NCBI RefSeq assembly: GCF_001723355.1
Contig: NZ_LPWE01000005.1
Coordinates: 1-64,000 of the forward strand
Direction: 5' to 3'
DNA: 64,000 nt
Source of the DNA: Methyloceanibacter stevinii
GTDB lineage: Bacteria; Pseudomonadota; Alphaproteobacteria; Rhizobiales; Methyloligellaceae
Part shown: piece by piece, positions 36,188-45,087 of the stretch
Layout: each line of letters opens with the position of its first letter
Position numbering within the stretch: position 1 is the first letter of the stretch
Made by a program: the position numbers and the translations under genes
The notes under the pieces: generated by a model
Told to the model about the DNA's origin: nothing
What the model saw: only the letters and a program-made list of their open reading frames with translations
The model's database searches: none

Positions 36188-37495
36188 ATGATGAAACGAA
36201 CGACTGATTCGGAGACCACTTCGATGGCTGCAGGCTATCAGAAATCCTATTCGTTGCGCGCGCCGTTGCGGATCGATCTGCAAAGCCGGGCGAGCAAGCA
36301 GGATCCATACTCGTTCTTTGCAGGTCTTCGCGAGGCGGGCCCTGTCGTCCCATTGAAGCTGCCTTTCGTCGGAAAGGTCTGGGCGACCACGACCTACGAG
36401 GCCACGGCCGCCATGCTGAAGGACAATGCGCTGTTCGTGCAGGAAGGCCGCCATGCGGGCAAGTCCGGTGTCGCGGGGCTGTCCTGGTGGATGCCGCACG
36501 CCATCAAGGTTCTCAGCAACAACATGCTGCTCAAGGACGAGCCTGATCATCGGCGCTTGCGCAAGCTGGTGGACCAAGCCTTTCAGCGGCGGCTCGTCCG
36601 GGACATGCGCGCCGAGATCGAGGGTCTGGCCGACCGGATTCTCGACGACATCGACGGGGTCGATGAAATCGACCTAGTGGGTTCTTACGCGCGCCGGTTT
36701 CCATTGGAAGTCATCTGCTGGCTTCTGGGCCTGCCGGAGGAGAACCGTGGCAAGTTCGAGGAATGGGCGGGGCACATGACGTCCGCCTTGCGCGGGTTCG
36801 CCGCGATACGGGTCGTGTTCACGATGCCGGGCGTCGTGAATTACGTCCGTGAACAGATCGAAGAGTGCCGTCGAAACCCGCGCGAAGGACTCATCAGCGA
36901 ACTGGTTCGCGCGGAGCAGGACGGCGACAAGCTCAGCGAGGATGAGCTGCTGTCGATGGTGTTCCTGCTGCTGTTTGCGGGATTCGAAACGACGACGCAT
37001 CTCATCGCCGACAGCGTGATTGCGCTGGAGCAGAATCCTGCGCAGAAGGCGTTCCTGTTTGCCGACCCGGCGACGCGCATGGAGCGCGCGGTCGAAGAGC
37101 TCGGCCGCTTCATGACGCCGGTGCAGAGCACCAAGCCGCGCTACGTGGCGCGGGACTGCGAGTTCTTCGGCCAGAAACTTCAGCGCGGCGAGAACATTGT
37201 CGGCCTCCTGGCGGCCGCGAATTCAGACCCGGCCGCGTTCGACGGACCGGACACGCTGAAGCTCGACCGCCTGCCCAATCCGCATCTCGTATTCGGGACG
37301 GGCATCCACTTTTGTCTCGGCATGCAGCTTGCGCGCGTGGAGGCGCAATCGGCGCTGTCCCGGCTCTATGGGCGCTATCCCGACCTGGAGCTCGCGGCGC
37401 CGGACGATCTTCCCTGGATCGAACGCTTCGGACTGCGCGGGGTGTTCGCGCTGCCGGTGCGGTTGAACGCCGGTAGCCGCCGAAAGGCGGCGTAA
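36188..37495 (+). CDS. Cytochrome P450
   Basis: 435 aa, soluble bacterial class. Heme-binding loop FGTGIHFCLGMQLAR carries the Cys ligand; the I-helix oxygen motif is AGFETTTH; the K-helix ExxR is degenerate in this reading (VEELGRF precedes the PVQSTKPRYVARD region). Ribosome site GAGGTGA precedes ATG 36188. No ferredoxin or reductase gene is next to it, so electron partners must be elsewhere. Substrate unknown; CYP family not assignable by eye. Confidence 0.92.
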   Translation: MMKRTTDSETTSMAAGYQKSYSLRAPLRIDLQSRASKQDPYSFFAGLREAGPVVPLKLPFVGKVWATTTYEATAAMLKDNALFVQEGRHAGKSGVAGLSWWMPHAIKVLSNNMLLKDEPDHRRLRKLVDQAFQRRLVRDMRAEIEGLADRILDDIDGVDEIDLVGSYARRFPLEVICWLLGLPEENRGKFEEWAGHMTSALRGFAAIRVVFTMPGVVNYVREQIEECRRNPREGLISELVRAEQDGDKLSEDELLSMVFLLLFAGFETTTHLIADSVIALEQNPAQKAFLFADPATRMERAVEELGRFMTPVQSTKPRYVARDCEFFGQKLQRGENIVGLLAAANSDPAAFDGPDTLKLDRLPNPHLVFGTGIHFCLGMQLARVEAQSALSRLYGRYPDLELAAPDDLPWIERFGLRGVFALPVRLNAGSRRKAA

Positions 37496-37498
37496 CTG

Positions 37499-37852
37499 CT
37501 AGTCGTCGTAGTGGCAGCCTTCCTGAGCGTTCCACACCTGTCCGGCCGGACAGCCGCGCGAGCCTTTGGTGGAACCCTGGTAGGCGCCTTGGACGCACTT
37601 GTCGCCTTGGACGCGATAGCCCGGGCCACAGAAGCCTGCGGCCTCGCTCTTCTTGATGCACCGTCCTTCGAGCAGGATCGAGCGCGGCCCGCATCTCTTC
37701 TTGATGAGCACCAGCGGCGGGCCGGACCGCATCGCTTCCAACGACTGGGGCAGTCCCGCACCCACGTCGCCGGCGGGGAAGGCCTGGGCGGCCGACGCCG
37801 CAATCAACAGTGCGAGCGTCATCGTGGCGAGGCGTAGGGCCCTCATCGGCAT
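37499..37852 (-). CDS. Secreted Cys-rich protein
   Basis: 117 aa from ATG 37852, which has a GGAAGGA ribosome site; upstream in-frame starts lack one. Signal peptide residues ~1-25 (TMTLALLIAASAAQA). The mature part has six cysteines in CGPRSIL-, CIKKSE-, CGPGYRV-, CVQGAY-, CPAGQVW- and GCHYDD-type contexts, as in many small rhizobial secreted proteins. Convergent with the P450 gene. Function unknown. Confidence 0.65.
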   Translation of the reverse strand: MPMRALRLATMTLALLIAASAAQAFPAGDVGAGLPQSLEAMRSGPPLVLIKKRCGPRSILLEGRCIKKSEAAGFCGPGYRVQGDKCVQGAYQGSTKGSRGCPAGQVWNAQEGCHYDD

Positions 37853-37964
37853 TGGCGTGTCCTTCCGATCGTTAGGTGGAGTGTTCGAATCGCTGCCGGC
37901 CGGCAGCGTATTATCCGTCATGTACTAGCGTGGGCCGGATTGCAACCGGCGTCGACTTGAACGC

Positions 37965-39083
37965 TCAGCAAAGCGCGGTCCAGACAACCACCGCGCTCGC
38001 AATCAGATAGATCGACAGTGCCCAGACGGCCCAGCGGCGGTCCTGCGCCTTGGTCTCCGCTTCGCTGGCCTCGCCGCGCCAGGATGTGGCGACGACGCGC
38101 GCCAAGGCGACGATGATGAAGAGGTAGGCGAGCATGAAAATCTTGTCGATCATCATGAGGTAGTCGACATCCGGCAGCGACGATGTCGCCGTCAGCTGGA
38201 TCGCCACCAGGGTCAGCAAGGCGGTGATGCCAAGGCCGATCCGGCCCTCGACATAAACGGGGCGCACGAAATAGACGAGCAGGGCGCACACCACGATCAG
38301 GGCGATAGGGATGAAGGTTTTGATCGACATAGCGACCATGGGACGCGTCACCGGGATCGAGAGGACGATGCGCGAGTAGGGCTCGGCATCGGACACGGAC
38401 AGATCGCCGAAGTTCGTCGGATAGGTGTTTGTCGTAATCTTCATCGTGGGCGTTCCCACGTGGAAGCCCGGCAGTGTGATCACGGGATCGACGATGACGG
38501 GCGTCTTGCCGTCGGGCGCGTAGACCTGGTCCCCGGTGCCGGCGAGCGTATCCTCCATGATGACCGTGAGGTGCTGGGTGTCGAAGGGGAACGTCGCGAG
38601 CTGAAATTTCGTCGAGAAGAGCCCCTGATAGCGGAGGATCGAGTAGTAGCCGCCGTCGGGCATCCGTTCGGGTTCTTCGGTGAGCGCCTCGCGCAGATTG
38701 TCGTCCGACGCGAACCGGTTCATGAACTCCATGCTCTTGGAGGGATCGATGTCCGGCGACGTCCAACGGAACCAGACATACAGATCGATGACGTAGTTGT
38801 TCGCCTTGAAGTCGAGTTGCTGAATGTCGTTGATATAGGCGCCGACGACGACTTCCTCGGGACCGGGCGCCGGCGCGCCTTTGATCGCCTGCTGCACCGG
38901 CTTCGGGACGCTGGCCGGCGGTGTCTGGGCCATCGCCATCGGCAAGGTTGCTGCGGCCGTGCAAATGAAGGCGACGAGGGATGCCGCGATTACGGCAGCG
39001 GCGCGCGGCGCGGTGCGGCACAAGGCGTGAAGCAAGGAAGCCAGATGGTGGCTTTGCTCCGCTCGTCTAGGCGCCAGGGCCAT
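37965..39083 (-). CDS. Pentameric ligand-gated ion channel homologue (Cys-loop/GLIC family)
   Basis: 372 aa. Signal peptide ends near residue 52 (ATLPMAMA). The extracellular domain has GAYINDIQQLDFKANNY, DLYVWFRW and the Pro-loop FPFDTQHLTVIMED, hallmarks of prokaryotic pLGICs without the disulfide. Four membrane helices follow (M1 near PIALIVVCALLVYFV; M2 IGLGITALLTLVAIQL; M3 IFMLAYLFIIVALAR; M4 at the C-terminus). The residues before M2 include VEGRI; from memory of GLIC the Glu would be at -2', Thr at 6', Leu at 9', suggesting cation permeability. Overlaps the upstream esterase gene by 17 bp, so the pair is one transcript. Confidence 0.85.
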   Translation of the reverse strand: MALAPRRAEQSHHLASLLHALCRTAPRAAAVIAASLVAFICTAAATLPMAMAQTPPASVPKPVQQAIKGAPAPGPEEVVVGAYINDIQQLDFKANNYVIDLYVWFRWTSPDIDPSKSMEFMNRFASDDNLREALTEEPERMPDGGYYSILRYQGLFSTKFQLATFPFDTQHLTVIMEDTLAGTGDQVYAPDGKTPVIVDPVITLPGFHVGTPTMKITTNTYPTNFGDLSVSDAEPYSRIVLSIPVTRPMVAMSIKTFIPIALIVVCALLVYFVRPVYVEGRIGLGITALLTLVAIQLTATSSLPDVDYLMMIDKIFMLAYLFIIVALARVVATSWRGEASEAETKAQDRRWAVWALSIYLIASAVVVWTALC

Positions 39084-40077
39084 CGAGTTGCTCCTTCAGC
39101 CAGGTGCTCATGCGCAGGCGCATGCTCTTGTACGCCACGCGCAGCATCCGGCCCATGTTCATGAAGCCGTGCACCGTGCCTTCATAGCACTCGTATTCAA
39201 CCGGAACACCTGCGGCCGCGAGCCGTTGGGCATACTCGAAGCCCTCGTCGCGGAAGGGGTCGAAGCCGGCCGTAATGATGAGCGTAGGCGGCAGGCCGGA
39301 ATCGTCCTCGTACAGCGCCGGAATCGCGCGCGGGTCCGCAATCGGCCAGGCCAGACCGAAATAGTGGTTGAAGAACCAGTAGAGCATGTCCTCGGGGATT
39401 GGGAACTGATCGACGAGGTCTTTGCGCGAGGGCTGTTTCGCGCGCAGGTCCAGGGCCGGGTAGATCAGGAGTTGGGCCGCCGCGGGCGCCACGAGCCGGC
39501 CCTTGGTCTCGTGCAACGCGACGGCGGCAAGCGACCCGCCCGCACTGTCACCGGCAACGGCGATGCGCGCCGGGTCGATGGACAGCTCGGGCGCGGCTGC
39601 GGTCAGCCACTTGAGGGCCGCGACGCCGTCGTAGACTGCAGCCGGGAACGGGTGCTCTGGCGCGAGGCGGTAGTCGACGGAAAACACCGTTGCGCCAGTA
39701 TCGAGGCAGAGGGCCCGGCAGAGCGTGTCATGGGTATCGATATCGCCGAGCACACCGCCGCCGCCATGGAAGAAGAGGATGCCAGCGCCGCTGGGGACCG
39801 GGGCGATATATTCGCGGATGGGAATGGCGCCCGCGGGCGTCTCGATCTCCAGGTCCCGCGTGGACCCGATCTCGATCAGGCCGACATCGGTCTTGGAGAT
39901 CGAGCGGCGATATTCCGCCCGAGCGGTCTCATGGTCCATCTGCCACAGAGGCTTGGTCGTGGATGACGAAACCCAAAAGAGCAGCGCCTCGGTCTCGCGG
40001 TCTAGTTTCACCGGTGCCCGTCCTGATGGTCCAATACGATATTGAATGCCGCGCGCAGCAAGGAAGAAAAGCGACAC
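39067..40077 (-). CDS. Alpha/beta hydrolase, hormone-sensitive lipase family esterase
   Basis: 336 aa. Oxyanion-hole motif FFHGGGGVLGD, nucleophile elbow AGDSAGGSLA, catalytic Asp in ITAGFDPFRDEG and His in GTVHGFMNMG place it in the HSL (family IV) carboxylesterases. No signal peptide, so cytoplasmic. Natural substrate unknown. Its stop lies 17 bp inside the start of the channel homologue gene on the same strand. Confidence 0.9.
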   Translation of the reverse strand: MSLFFLAARGIQYRIGPSGRAPVKLDRETEALLFWVSSSTTKPLWQMDHETARAEYRRSISKTDVGLIEIGSTRDLEIETPAGAIPIREYIAPVPSGAGILFFHGGGGVLGDIDTHDTLCRALCLDTGATVFSVDYRLAPEHPFPAAVYDGVAALKWLTAAAPELSIDPARIAVAGDSAGGSLAAVALHETKGRLVAPAAAQLLIYPALDLRAKQPSRKDLVDQFPIPEDMLYWFFNHYFGLAWPIADPRAIPALYEDDSGLPPTLIITAGFDPFRDEGFEYAQRLAAAGVPVEYECYEGTVHGFMNMGRMLRVAYKSMRLRMSTWLKEQLDGPGA

Positions 40078-40354
40078 CGTACCTAACGGACTTGCGCCCC
40101 TCGGGTAAAGCTTTTCGGTGCTCTAAAGCCAGCCCAACCGCGACTAAAGCAGGTCTCTACATAAGCCCTTCTGACGAAGATTGAAGAGGCTTGGGGTGTG
40201 TTTCTCGCTACACCTTCTCAGGAACCGTCGAAACGTCCCGGATAGTTCGCGGCGCGTCCTGTTCAGCTTTGGGCCGGGGGACGCGCTGCATACGCGCGAT
40301 GAGAGGCCGAGACAAGGTCCGGCCTCTCTTGCATTCCGCAGTGCCGATTGCGGA

Positions 40355-40900
40355 TCAGTTGAGATAGCGGCTGTTCACCCAGCCGGTGGTGCCGTCCTTG
40401 GCGATCTTGAACCAGCGTCCGCGCTTGGCGATGACTTCGACGAAGCACGTGTGGTTCGTCAGCCGTCCGACGATCGCGTAGCTTGCGCTGGGGCCCGAGC
40501 GAACATTCAGCACGTCGTTCGAGGCGACGCCAACGACGCAGCGGAAAGCCGGGTCGTCGGCGTCTCCGCGCTGGCCGCCGCCATGGTCGCCATCGCCGCC
40601 TTCGTCTCGCTTCCTCAGATAGGCCGAATGGACGAAGCCGCCCCGGCCATGGTCGACCCAAATCCAGTTCCCCTCTCGGCGGCCGGTGACGACACCGCAT
40701 TCGCCGGGCCGGATAAAGCCCACAATGTTGTAGCTGGAGGCAGGGCCGGTGCGGATATTGAGCACGTCGTTGCTCGCGACGCCGGAGACGCAAGCCGCCT
40801 GGGCATCGGTGAGCGTCGCGGGAGCCGAGATGGCAAAGAACGCAGCGCCAAGGGTGAGTGCGGCCAGCAGACGGCCGGAATTTGCGAACAGGGTTTTCAT
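40355..40900 (-). CDS. Secreted protein with two SH3b domains
   Basis: 181 aa from ATG 40900. Signal peptide residues ~1-35. Two bacterial SH3 (SH3_3-type) repeats, each beginning GVASNDVLN(I/V)R(T/S)GP: residues ~38-95 (ends WVDHGRGGFVHSAYL) and ~120-180 (ends GTTGWVNSRYLN), joined by a Gly/Asp-rich linker. Such domains usually bind cell wall peptides; the protein is probably periplasmic. The two repeats share high identity, evidence of duplication. Confidence 0.83.
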   Translation of the reverse strand: MKTLFANSGRLLAALTLGAAFFAISAPATLTDAQAACVSGVASNDVLNIRTGPASSYNIVGFIRPGECGVVTGRREGNWIWVDHGRGGFVHSAYLRKRDEGGDGDHGGGQRGDADDPAFRCVVGVASNDVLNVRSGPSASYAIVGRLTNHTCFVEVIAKRGRWFKIAKDGTTGWVNSRYLN

Positions 40901-41128
40901 GGTCGTTGCCTCTCTCAATTTGGTTTCCGTCGATACGGAGGGAACTTGGATGGCCAAGGACTGGCCGATGAGGAGAAGCTAATCGGGCGCTGCGGCAGGC
41001 TCGATAGGGTGGATCCCCTATTTCGGTGCGTGTGAGGCGGGGTCTTTGCCGGCGACGGATGTTGGCCTATGCAACTACCCCAGCGGCGATCACGCGCCCG
41101 TCCGAAGGATCGGCATTGGAGACGAAGC

Positions 41129-42478
41129 ATGAGCAAGACGCTCCCGAATTCTCCCGCGGAGACGGTCGAGATCTCTTCGAGCGAGCTCCGGTCGGCGCTC
41201 GATACGGCGCTCAAACTTGCCGGGAAGTTCGGCTTCTGGGAGGCGCCATACAAGGATGCCGCTACGACCTTCGAGGAGATGGACGAGTTCGACATCTTCT
41301 ACTGGGTCTACAAGGCAGCCAACCCGGTCACCCTTATGGAGGACGGTGTTGCCGATTTGCTCACGACCGACAGCAGCATTGTCGCGCTCCCGCAGGGGTT
41401 CGAGAAACAGCACGTCGTTACGATGGGCGCGGCGGGCGACATCCTTCAGTTGCAAGCCGATGGCTTACGCTATTCGAGCGATCACCTCTTTGGCAATATC
41501 GCCGACCTGCTGTTCGACCAGTCGATCTCGTTTGCGAATTTGGAGTCGCCTATCACCACGCAGCCTTTGCAAAAGGAAGTCGTGAGCGACAGGGGGGCGC
41601 CTGTTCAATGTTGCTCGGAGGCGCAGTTCGACGTTCTCAAGGGCTACAAGGGCAAGACCTTCACGGCCCTCAACTTCGCGAACAACCATACGTTCGACTA
41701 TGGCGTCGAAGGAATCGAAACGACCCAGGCTGTTTTTTCCAAGAATGACATTGCCGATATCGGCACGAACCGGGCTCGGGCCGAGTATGGCCGGGCTCAG
41801 GTGCTCATCAAGGACGGCATCAAGATCGGTTTCGCGTCCGCAACCTTCGGTCTCAATGGACGCGAACTGCCGGACGACGAGAAATACCGGATCCATGTGT
41901 CGCGGTTGAGTTCGAAGCTCGTGGAGCCCGAGCTCGATCTCGTGAAGCGGCAAATCGACGACTGCAAGAGCCAAGACTGCGACTTCATCATCGCGTCCTT
42001 GCACTGGGGCTGGGAGTTCGAGTTCTTCCCGCGCAGGAGCCAAGTCGTCGCGGCGCACGAGCTCATCGAGTACGGTGCGGACGCCATTATTGGCGGCCAT
42101 CCGCACGTCGTTCAGCCGGTCGAGTATTACCGCACCAAGAGAGACAGCCGGCGTGTCGCCGTCATCGCCTATTCGCTGGGGACGCTGACATGGGGCTTCG
42201 ACGCGCCCTATATCGCTTTGAGCATCGTCTTGAATCTTGGCCTTGCCAAAGGGTGTCTCGACGGAGAGCAAAGAACGTATATCGAAGGGGCGTGTGTGAC
42301 GCCGGTGTTTCGGCGTTCCGTCGACAATTCCGGCACGCTGGAGACGCGGATCGAGAAGCTCTCCGACCACCTTGACGGCGCCAGCGGACTACATTGCCCT
42401 GAGTACATCGCCCGTATGAAGCGCTATGCGGATCTGGTGTTGGGGCCGGGCGTCGAATGGGCAGGGCCCGCCGAGTGA
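41129..42478 (+). CDS. CapA-family metallophosphoesterase-like protein
   Basis: 449 aa from the ATG at 41129 (ribosome site GGAGACGA). The CapA/PgsA domain is seen in AAGDILQL, FANLESPIT, ALNFANNHTFDYG, FIIASLHWGWEFE and AIIGGHPHVVQPVEYY, the last being the metal-binding His block. Family members act in poly-gamma-glutamate or capsule synthesis; no capB/capC is adjacent, so a stand-alone role is more likely. No signal peptide. Confidence 0.85.
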   Translation: MSKTLPNSPAETVEISSSELRSALDTALKLAGKFGFWEAPYKDAATTFEEMDEFDIFYWVYKAANPVTLMEDGVADLLTTDSSIVALPQGFEKQHVVTMGAAGDILQLQADGLRYSSDHLFGNIADLLFDQSISFANLESPITTQPLQKEVVSDRGAPVQCCSEAQFDVLKGYKGKTFTALNFANNHTFDYGVEGIETTQAVFSKNDIADIGTNRARAEYGRAQVLIKDGIKIGFASATFGLNGRELPDDEKYRIHVSRLSSKLVEPELDLVKRQIDDCKSQDCDFIIASLHWGWEFEFFPRRSQVVAAHELIEYGADAIIGGHPHVVQPVEYYRTKRDSRRVAVIAYSLGTLTWGFDAPYIALSIVLNLGLAKGCLDGEQRTYIEGACVTPVFRRSVDNSGTLETRIEKLSDHLDGASGLHCPEYIARMKRYADLVLGPGVEWAGPAE

Positions 42479-42517
42479 CTTCGCACCTTAGGTTCGGACC
42501 GAATCGCTCAGGTCTTG

Positions 42518-42603
42518 TGGTGCCCCAGGCCGGACTCGAACCAGCACGCCCTTGCGGACAACAGATTTTGAGTCTGTCGCGTCTACCATTCCGCCACTGG
42601 GGC
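42518..42603 (-). tRNA. tRNA-Leu (anticodon CAA)
   Basis: Minus-strand sequence runs GCCCCAG ... CTGGGGC-ACCA: 7-bp acceptor stem, encoded CCA, a D-arm, anticodon stem ACAGA/TCTGT with loop CTCAAAA (anticodon CAA), a long class II variable arm (TGTCCGCAAGGGCG region) and T-arm GGTTCGAGTCC. The long variable arm and anticodon indicate leucine, reading UUG. Confidence 0.95.
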
Positions 42604-42740
42604 CAAGGGGGCGGAACATGGGCCAAGGCCCGCGCCGGGTCAATATCTTCGGATTCGCCAAAGCGGCATCGGCTCGTTTCGCCGCAGCCCTTCATCCGCG
42701 GCGATAGACAGGCGATGCGCGCACCGCTAAAGGAAGCGCC

Positions 42741-43322
42741 ATGCTGAAGCGCGCGTACGACAAGATGATGGATCTCGCGGCGCACCGGAACGCGCCCTGG
42801 GCGCTTGCGGGGGTGTCTTTTATCGAGAGTTCGGTTTTCCCGCTCCCCCCGGACATCATGCTGATTCCGATGGTACTGGCGGAGCGGCGCAAGGCCTGGC
42901 TCTTTGCCACCATCGCCACCATCGCCTCCGTGCTGGGGGGCATCTTCGGCTACATCATAGGCTACTTCCTGTTCGATACGATCGGTCAGCCGATCCTGAA
43001 CTTCTACGGCTACGGGGAGAAGTTCGAGGACTTCGCCGCCCGCTACAACGATTATGGCGCCTGGATCGTGTTCATCGCTGGCGTGACGCCCTTTCCATAC
43101 AAGGTCATCACGATCGCCAGCGGCGTGACGCAGTTGAACTTCTTCGTGTTCATGGTCGCCAGTGTCGCCGCGCGCGGCATTCGCTTCTTCGCGCTCGCAG
43201 GCCTCCTCTACTGGTTCGGCCCGCCGATCAAGAACTTCATCGACAAGTATTTCGGCATCCTGTCGGTGGTGTTCGTGGTGCTGTTGATCGGCGGCTTCGT
43301 GCTCATCAAATACGTGATGTGA
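42741..43322 (+). CDS. DedA/YqaA-type membrane protein
   Basis: 193 aa. SNARE-associated (VTT) domain: SFIESSVFPLPPDIMLIPMV near the N-terminus, IFGYIIGYFLFD and FIAGVTPFPYKVITIASG, followed by two C-terminal helices. YqaA subgroup rather than DedA itself by length. The family is involved in lipid carrier recycling and membrane homeostasis. The stop overlaps the dsbB start. Confidence 0.87.
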   Translation: MLKRAYDKMMDLAAHRNAPWALAGVSFIESSVFPLPPDIMLIPMVLAERRKAWLFATIATIASVLGGIFGYIIGYFLFDTIGQPILNFYGYGEKFEDFAARYNDYGAWIVFIAGVTPFPYKVITIASGVTQLNFFVFMVASVAARGIRFFALAGLLYWFGPPIKNFIDKYFGILSVVFVVLLIGGFVLIKYVM

Positions 43323-43823
43323 CCATGGAAGACACGCGCGACACGCTGGCGGGGCGGATGATGGCGGCGAGCGCCGTTGTGTTCGGCGGCGCGCTGTTGA
43401 TCATCCTCACCGCGCATGCATTCGAGCACATCGGCGGCTACCCCCCCGTGCCCGCTCTGCCTCCAGGAGCGTTACGCCTATTACTCCGGGGTGCCGGCGG
43501 CCGTGGTGGCTTTCCTCGCCGCCCGCGCCGAGAGCTTCGGCTTCACCCGCCTAGTGCTCCTGCTCATCGCGATTGGCTTTCTCCTCAACATGGGGCTTGG
43601 CGTCTACCACGCTGGGGCCGAGTGGAAGTTCTGGCCGGGCCCCGAGACCTGCGCCGGCGGATTCGATCTCCAATGGAGCCAAGAGGGCATCGTCGATACG
43701 CCGGTGATCCGCTGCGACGAGGCGTCCTGGCGGTTCCTCGGCCTGTCCTTCGCCGGCTGGAATGCGGTGGTTTCGCTGGCGCTCGCCGGGATTGCCCTGT
43801 GGGGCGCGACGCGGCGCCGTTGA
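43319..43823 (+). pseudogene. dsbB: DsbB-type disulfide bond oxidoreductase, +1 frameshift
   Basis: Inner-membrane protein that passes electrons from DsbA-like proteins to quinone. The first part (MEDTRDTLAGRMMAASAVVFGGALL) is in one frame, then a run of seven C at 43441-43447 shifts it; with six C the reading is GGYPPCPLCLQERYAYYSG. The active pair CPLC and the second pair in ETCAGG...IRCDEA, with four helices, are intact. Restored length is 167 aa. Start GTG 43319 (overlapping the DedA gene) or ATG 43325. The homopolymer position argues for a sequencing error. Confidence 0.83.
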
Positions 43824-43930
43824 CCGGGCTCTTCAGGGTCTGCTCACGACAATTTCAAACACGTTGATTGGCGGCCGGGTCGGGCAGGCTGGTACCAAGA
43901 TGGGGAATTTATCCCTTCTTGGAGGTTGAA

Positions 43931-44323
43931 ATGACCCAGTTTCGCGCTCTGTTTGCCGGCCTTGTGGCCGTGTTTCTCGTAGCCGCGGTTCCTGCATCGG
44001 CCGCAGAGGTTCAGCCCTACAGCCCTGAGGCGTTGGCCGAGGCTCAAAGTGCCGGAAAGCCGATCCTGGTGGACGTCTACGCTGCCTGGTGCCCCACCTG
44101 CCGGGCGCAGAAGCCGATCATCGAGGATCTGACGCAGCAGTCGAAATACAAGAACCTGCTGATTCTGAGGGCCGACTTCGACAAGGACAAGGACGTCCTC
44201 AAGGAGCTGAACGTGCGCTCCCAGAGCACGCTGATCGTGTTCAAGGGCAAGGAAGAGCTGGTCCGGTCGGTCGGGTCGACGAGCCCGGTGGCCATCGAGG
44301 GTATGCTGGACCTGACGCTCTAG
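43931..44323 (+). CDS. Periplasmic thioredoxin-like protein
   Basis: 130 aa from ATG 43931 after a GGAGGTT ribosome site. Signal peptide residues 1-24 (LVAVFLVAAVPASAA), then a thioredoxin fold with active site YAAWCPTCRAQKP. The KDVLKELNVRSQSTLIVFKG segment holds the cis-loop region. Directly followed by a CcdA-like gene, so it likely receives electrons from CcdA to reduce periplasmic disulfides. Confidence 0.87.
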   Translation: MTQFRALFAGLVAVFLVAAVPASAAEVQPYSPEALAEAQSAGKPILVDVYAAWCPTCRAQKPIIEDLTQQSKYKNLLILRADFDKDKDVLKELNVRSQSTLIVFKGKEELVRSVGSTSPVAIEGMLDLTL

Positions 44324-44344
44324 GCGTTCAGCGGGAGCCGCACC

Positions 44345-45064
44345 ATGTTCGCAACACTCGGGCTCGCGCTTTTGGCCGGCATTCTGTCGGTGCTGTCGCC
44401 TTGCGTCCTGCCGTTGCTTCCCATCGTGTTCGGCACGGCGCAGAGCGAGCACCGGATGGGGCCGGCTGCGCTTGCTCTGGGCGTGGCGATTTCCTTCACC
44501 CTTATCGGCCTGTTCGTGGCGACGGTCGGCTTCGCGATCGGGTTGGATACGGATGTGTTCCGGCTCGTGGCGGCGGTGCTCCTCATTGCCGTGGGCATCG
44601 TGCTGCTCGTGCCGCGTCTGCAAACCCAAGTCGCCGTAGCGGCCGGCCCGGTCGGGAACTGGGTCGAGGATCGTTTCGGCGGGCTCACGGGCACGAGCCT
44701 GTGGGGCCAATTCGGCGTCGGCATTCTTCTCGGCGCGGTCTGGGCCCCTTGCGTCGGGCCGACCTTGGGCGCAGCGTCCGTGCTCGCGGCCAAGGGCGAG
44801 GATCTTGGACAAGTTGCGCTGACCATGCTTGCCTTTGGCGTCGGCGCGGCGTTGCCGCTGATGGCGCTGGGCTTTGCCTCACGCGAAGCCATGCTGCGCT
44901 GGCGGGGTAAGCTGGCCGAGGCCGGCAAGGGCGGCAAGATGCTGCTGGGTGTTGTGCTCGTCGCCGTCGGGCTTCTGGTGGCGACCGGCGCGGACAAGGC
45001 GCTCGAGGCCTGGCTCGTCAGCGCGTCCCCGGATTGGCTCACCAGCCTGACCACGCGTTACTAG
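44345..45064 (+). CDS. CcdA/DsbD-type thiol transporter
   Basis: 239 aa, six transmembrane helices. Both diagnostic cysteine motifs are present: LSPCVLPLLP near residue 20 and WAPCVGPTLG near residue 137. CcdA carries reducing equivalents from cytoplasmic thioredoxin to periplasmic partners, here probably the upstream thioredoxin (21-bp gap). Serves cytochrome c maturation or DsbC-like isomerisation. Confidence 0.88.
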   Translation: MFATLGLALLAGILSVLSPCVLPLLPIVFGTAQSEHRMGPAALALGVAISFTLIGLFVATVGFAIGLDTDVFRLVAAVLLIAVGIVLLVPRLQTQVAVAAGPVGNWVEDRFGGLTGTSLWGQFGVGILLGAVWAPCVGPTLGAASVLAAKGEDLGQVALTMLAFGVGAALPLMALGFASREAMLRWRGKLAEAGKGGKMLLGVVLVAVGLLVATGADKALEAWLVSASPDWLTSLTTRY

Positions 45065-45087
45065 CGGCGGTCCGAGACTGGCGGTTC

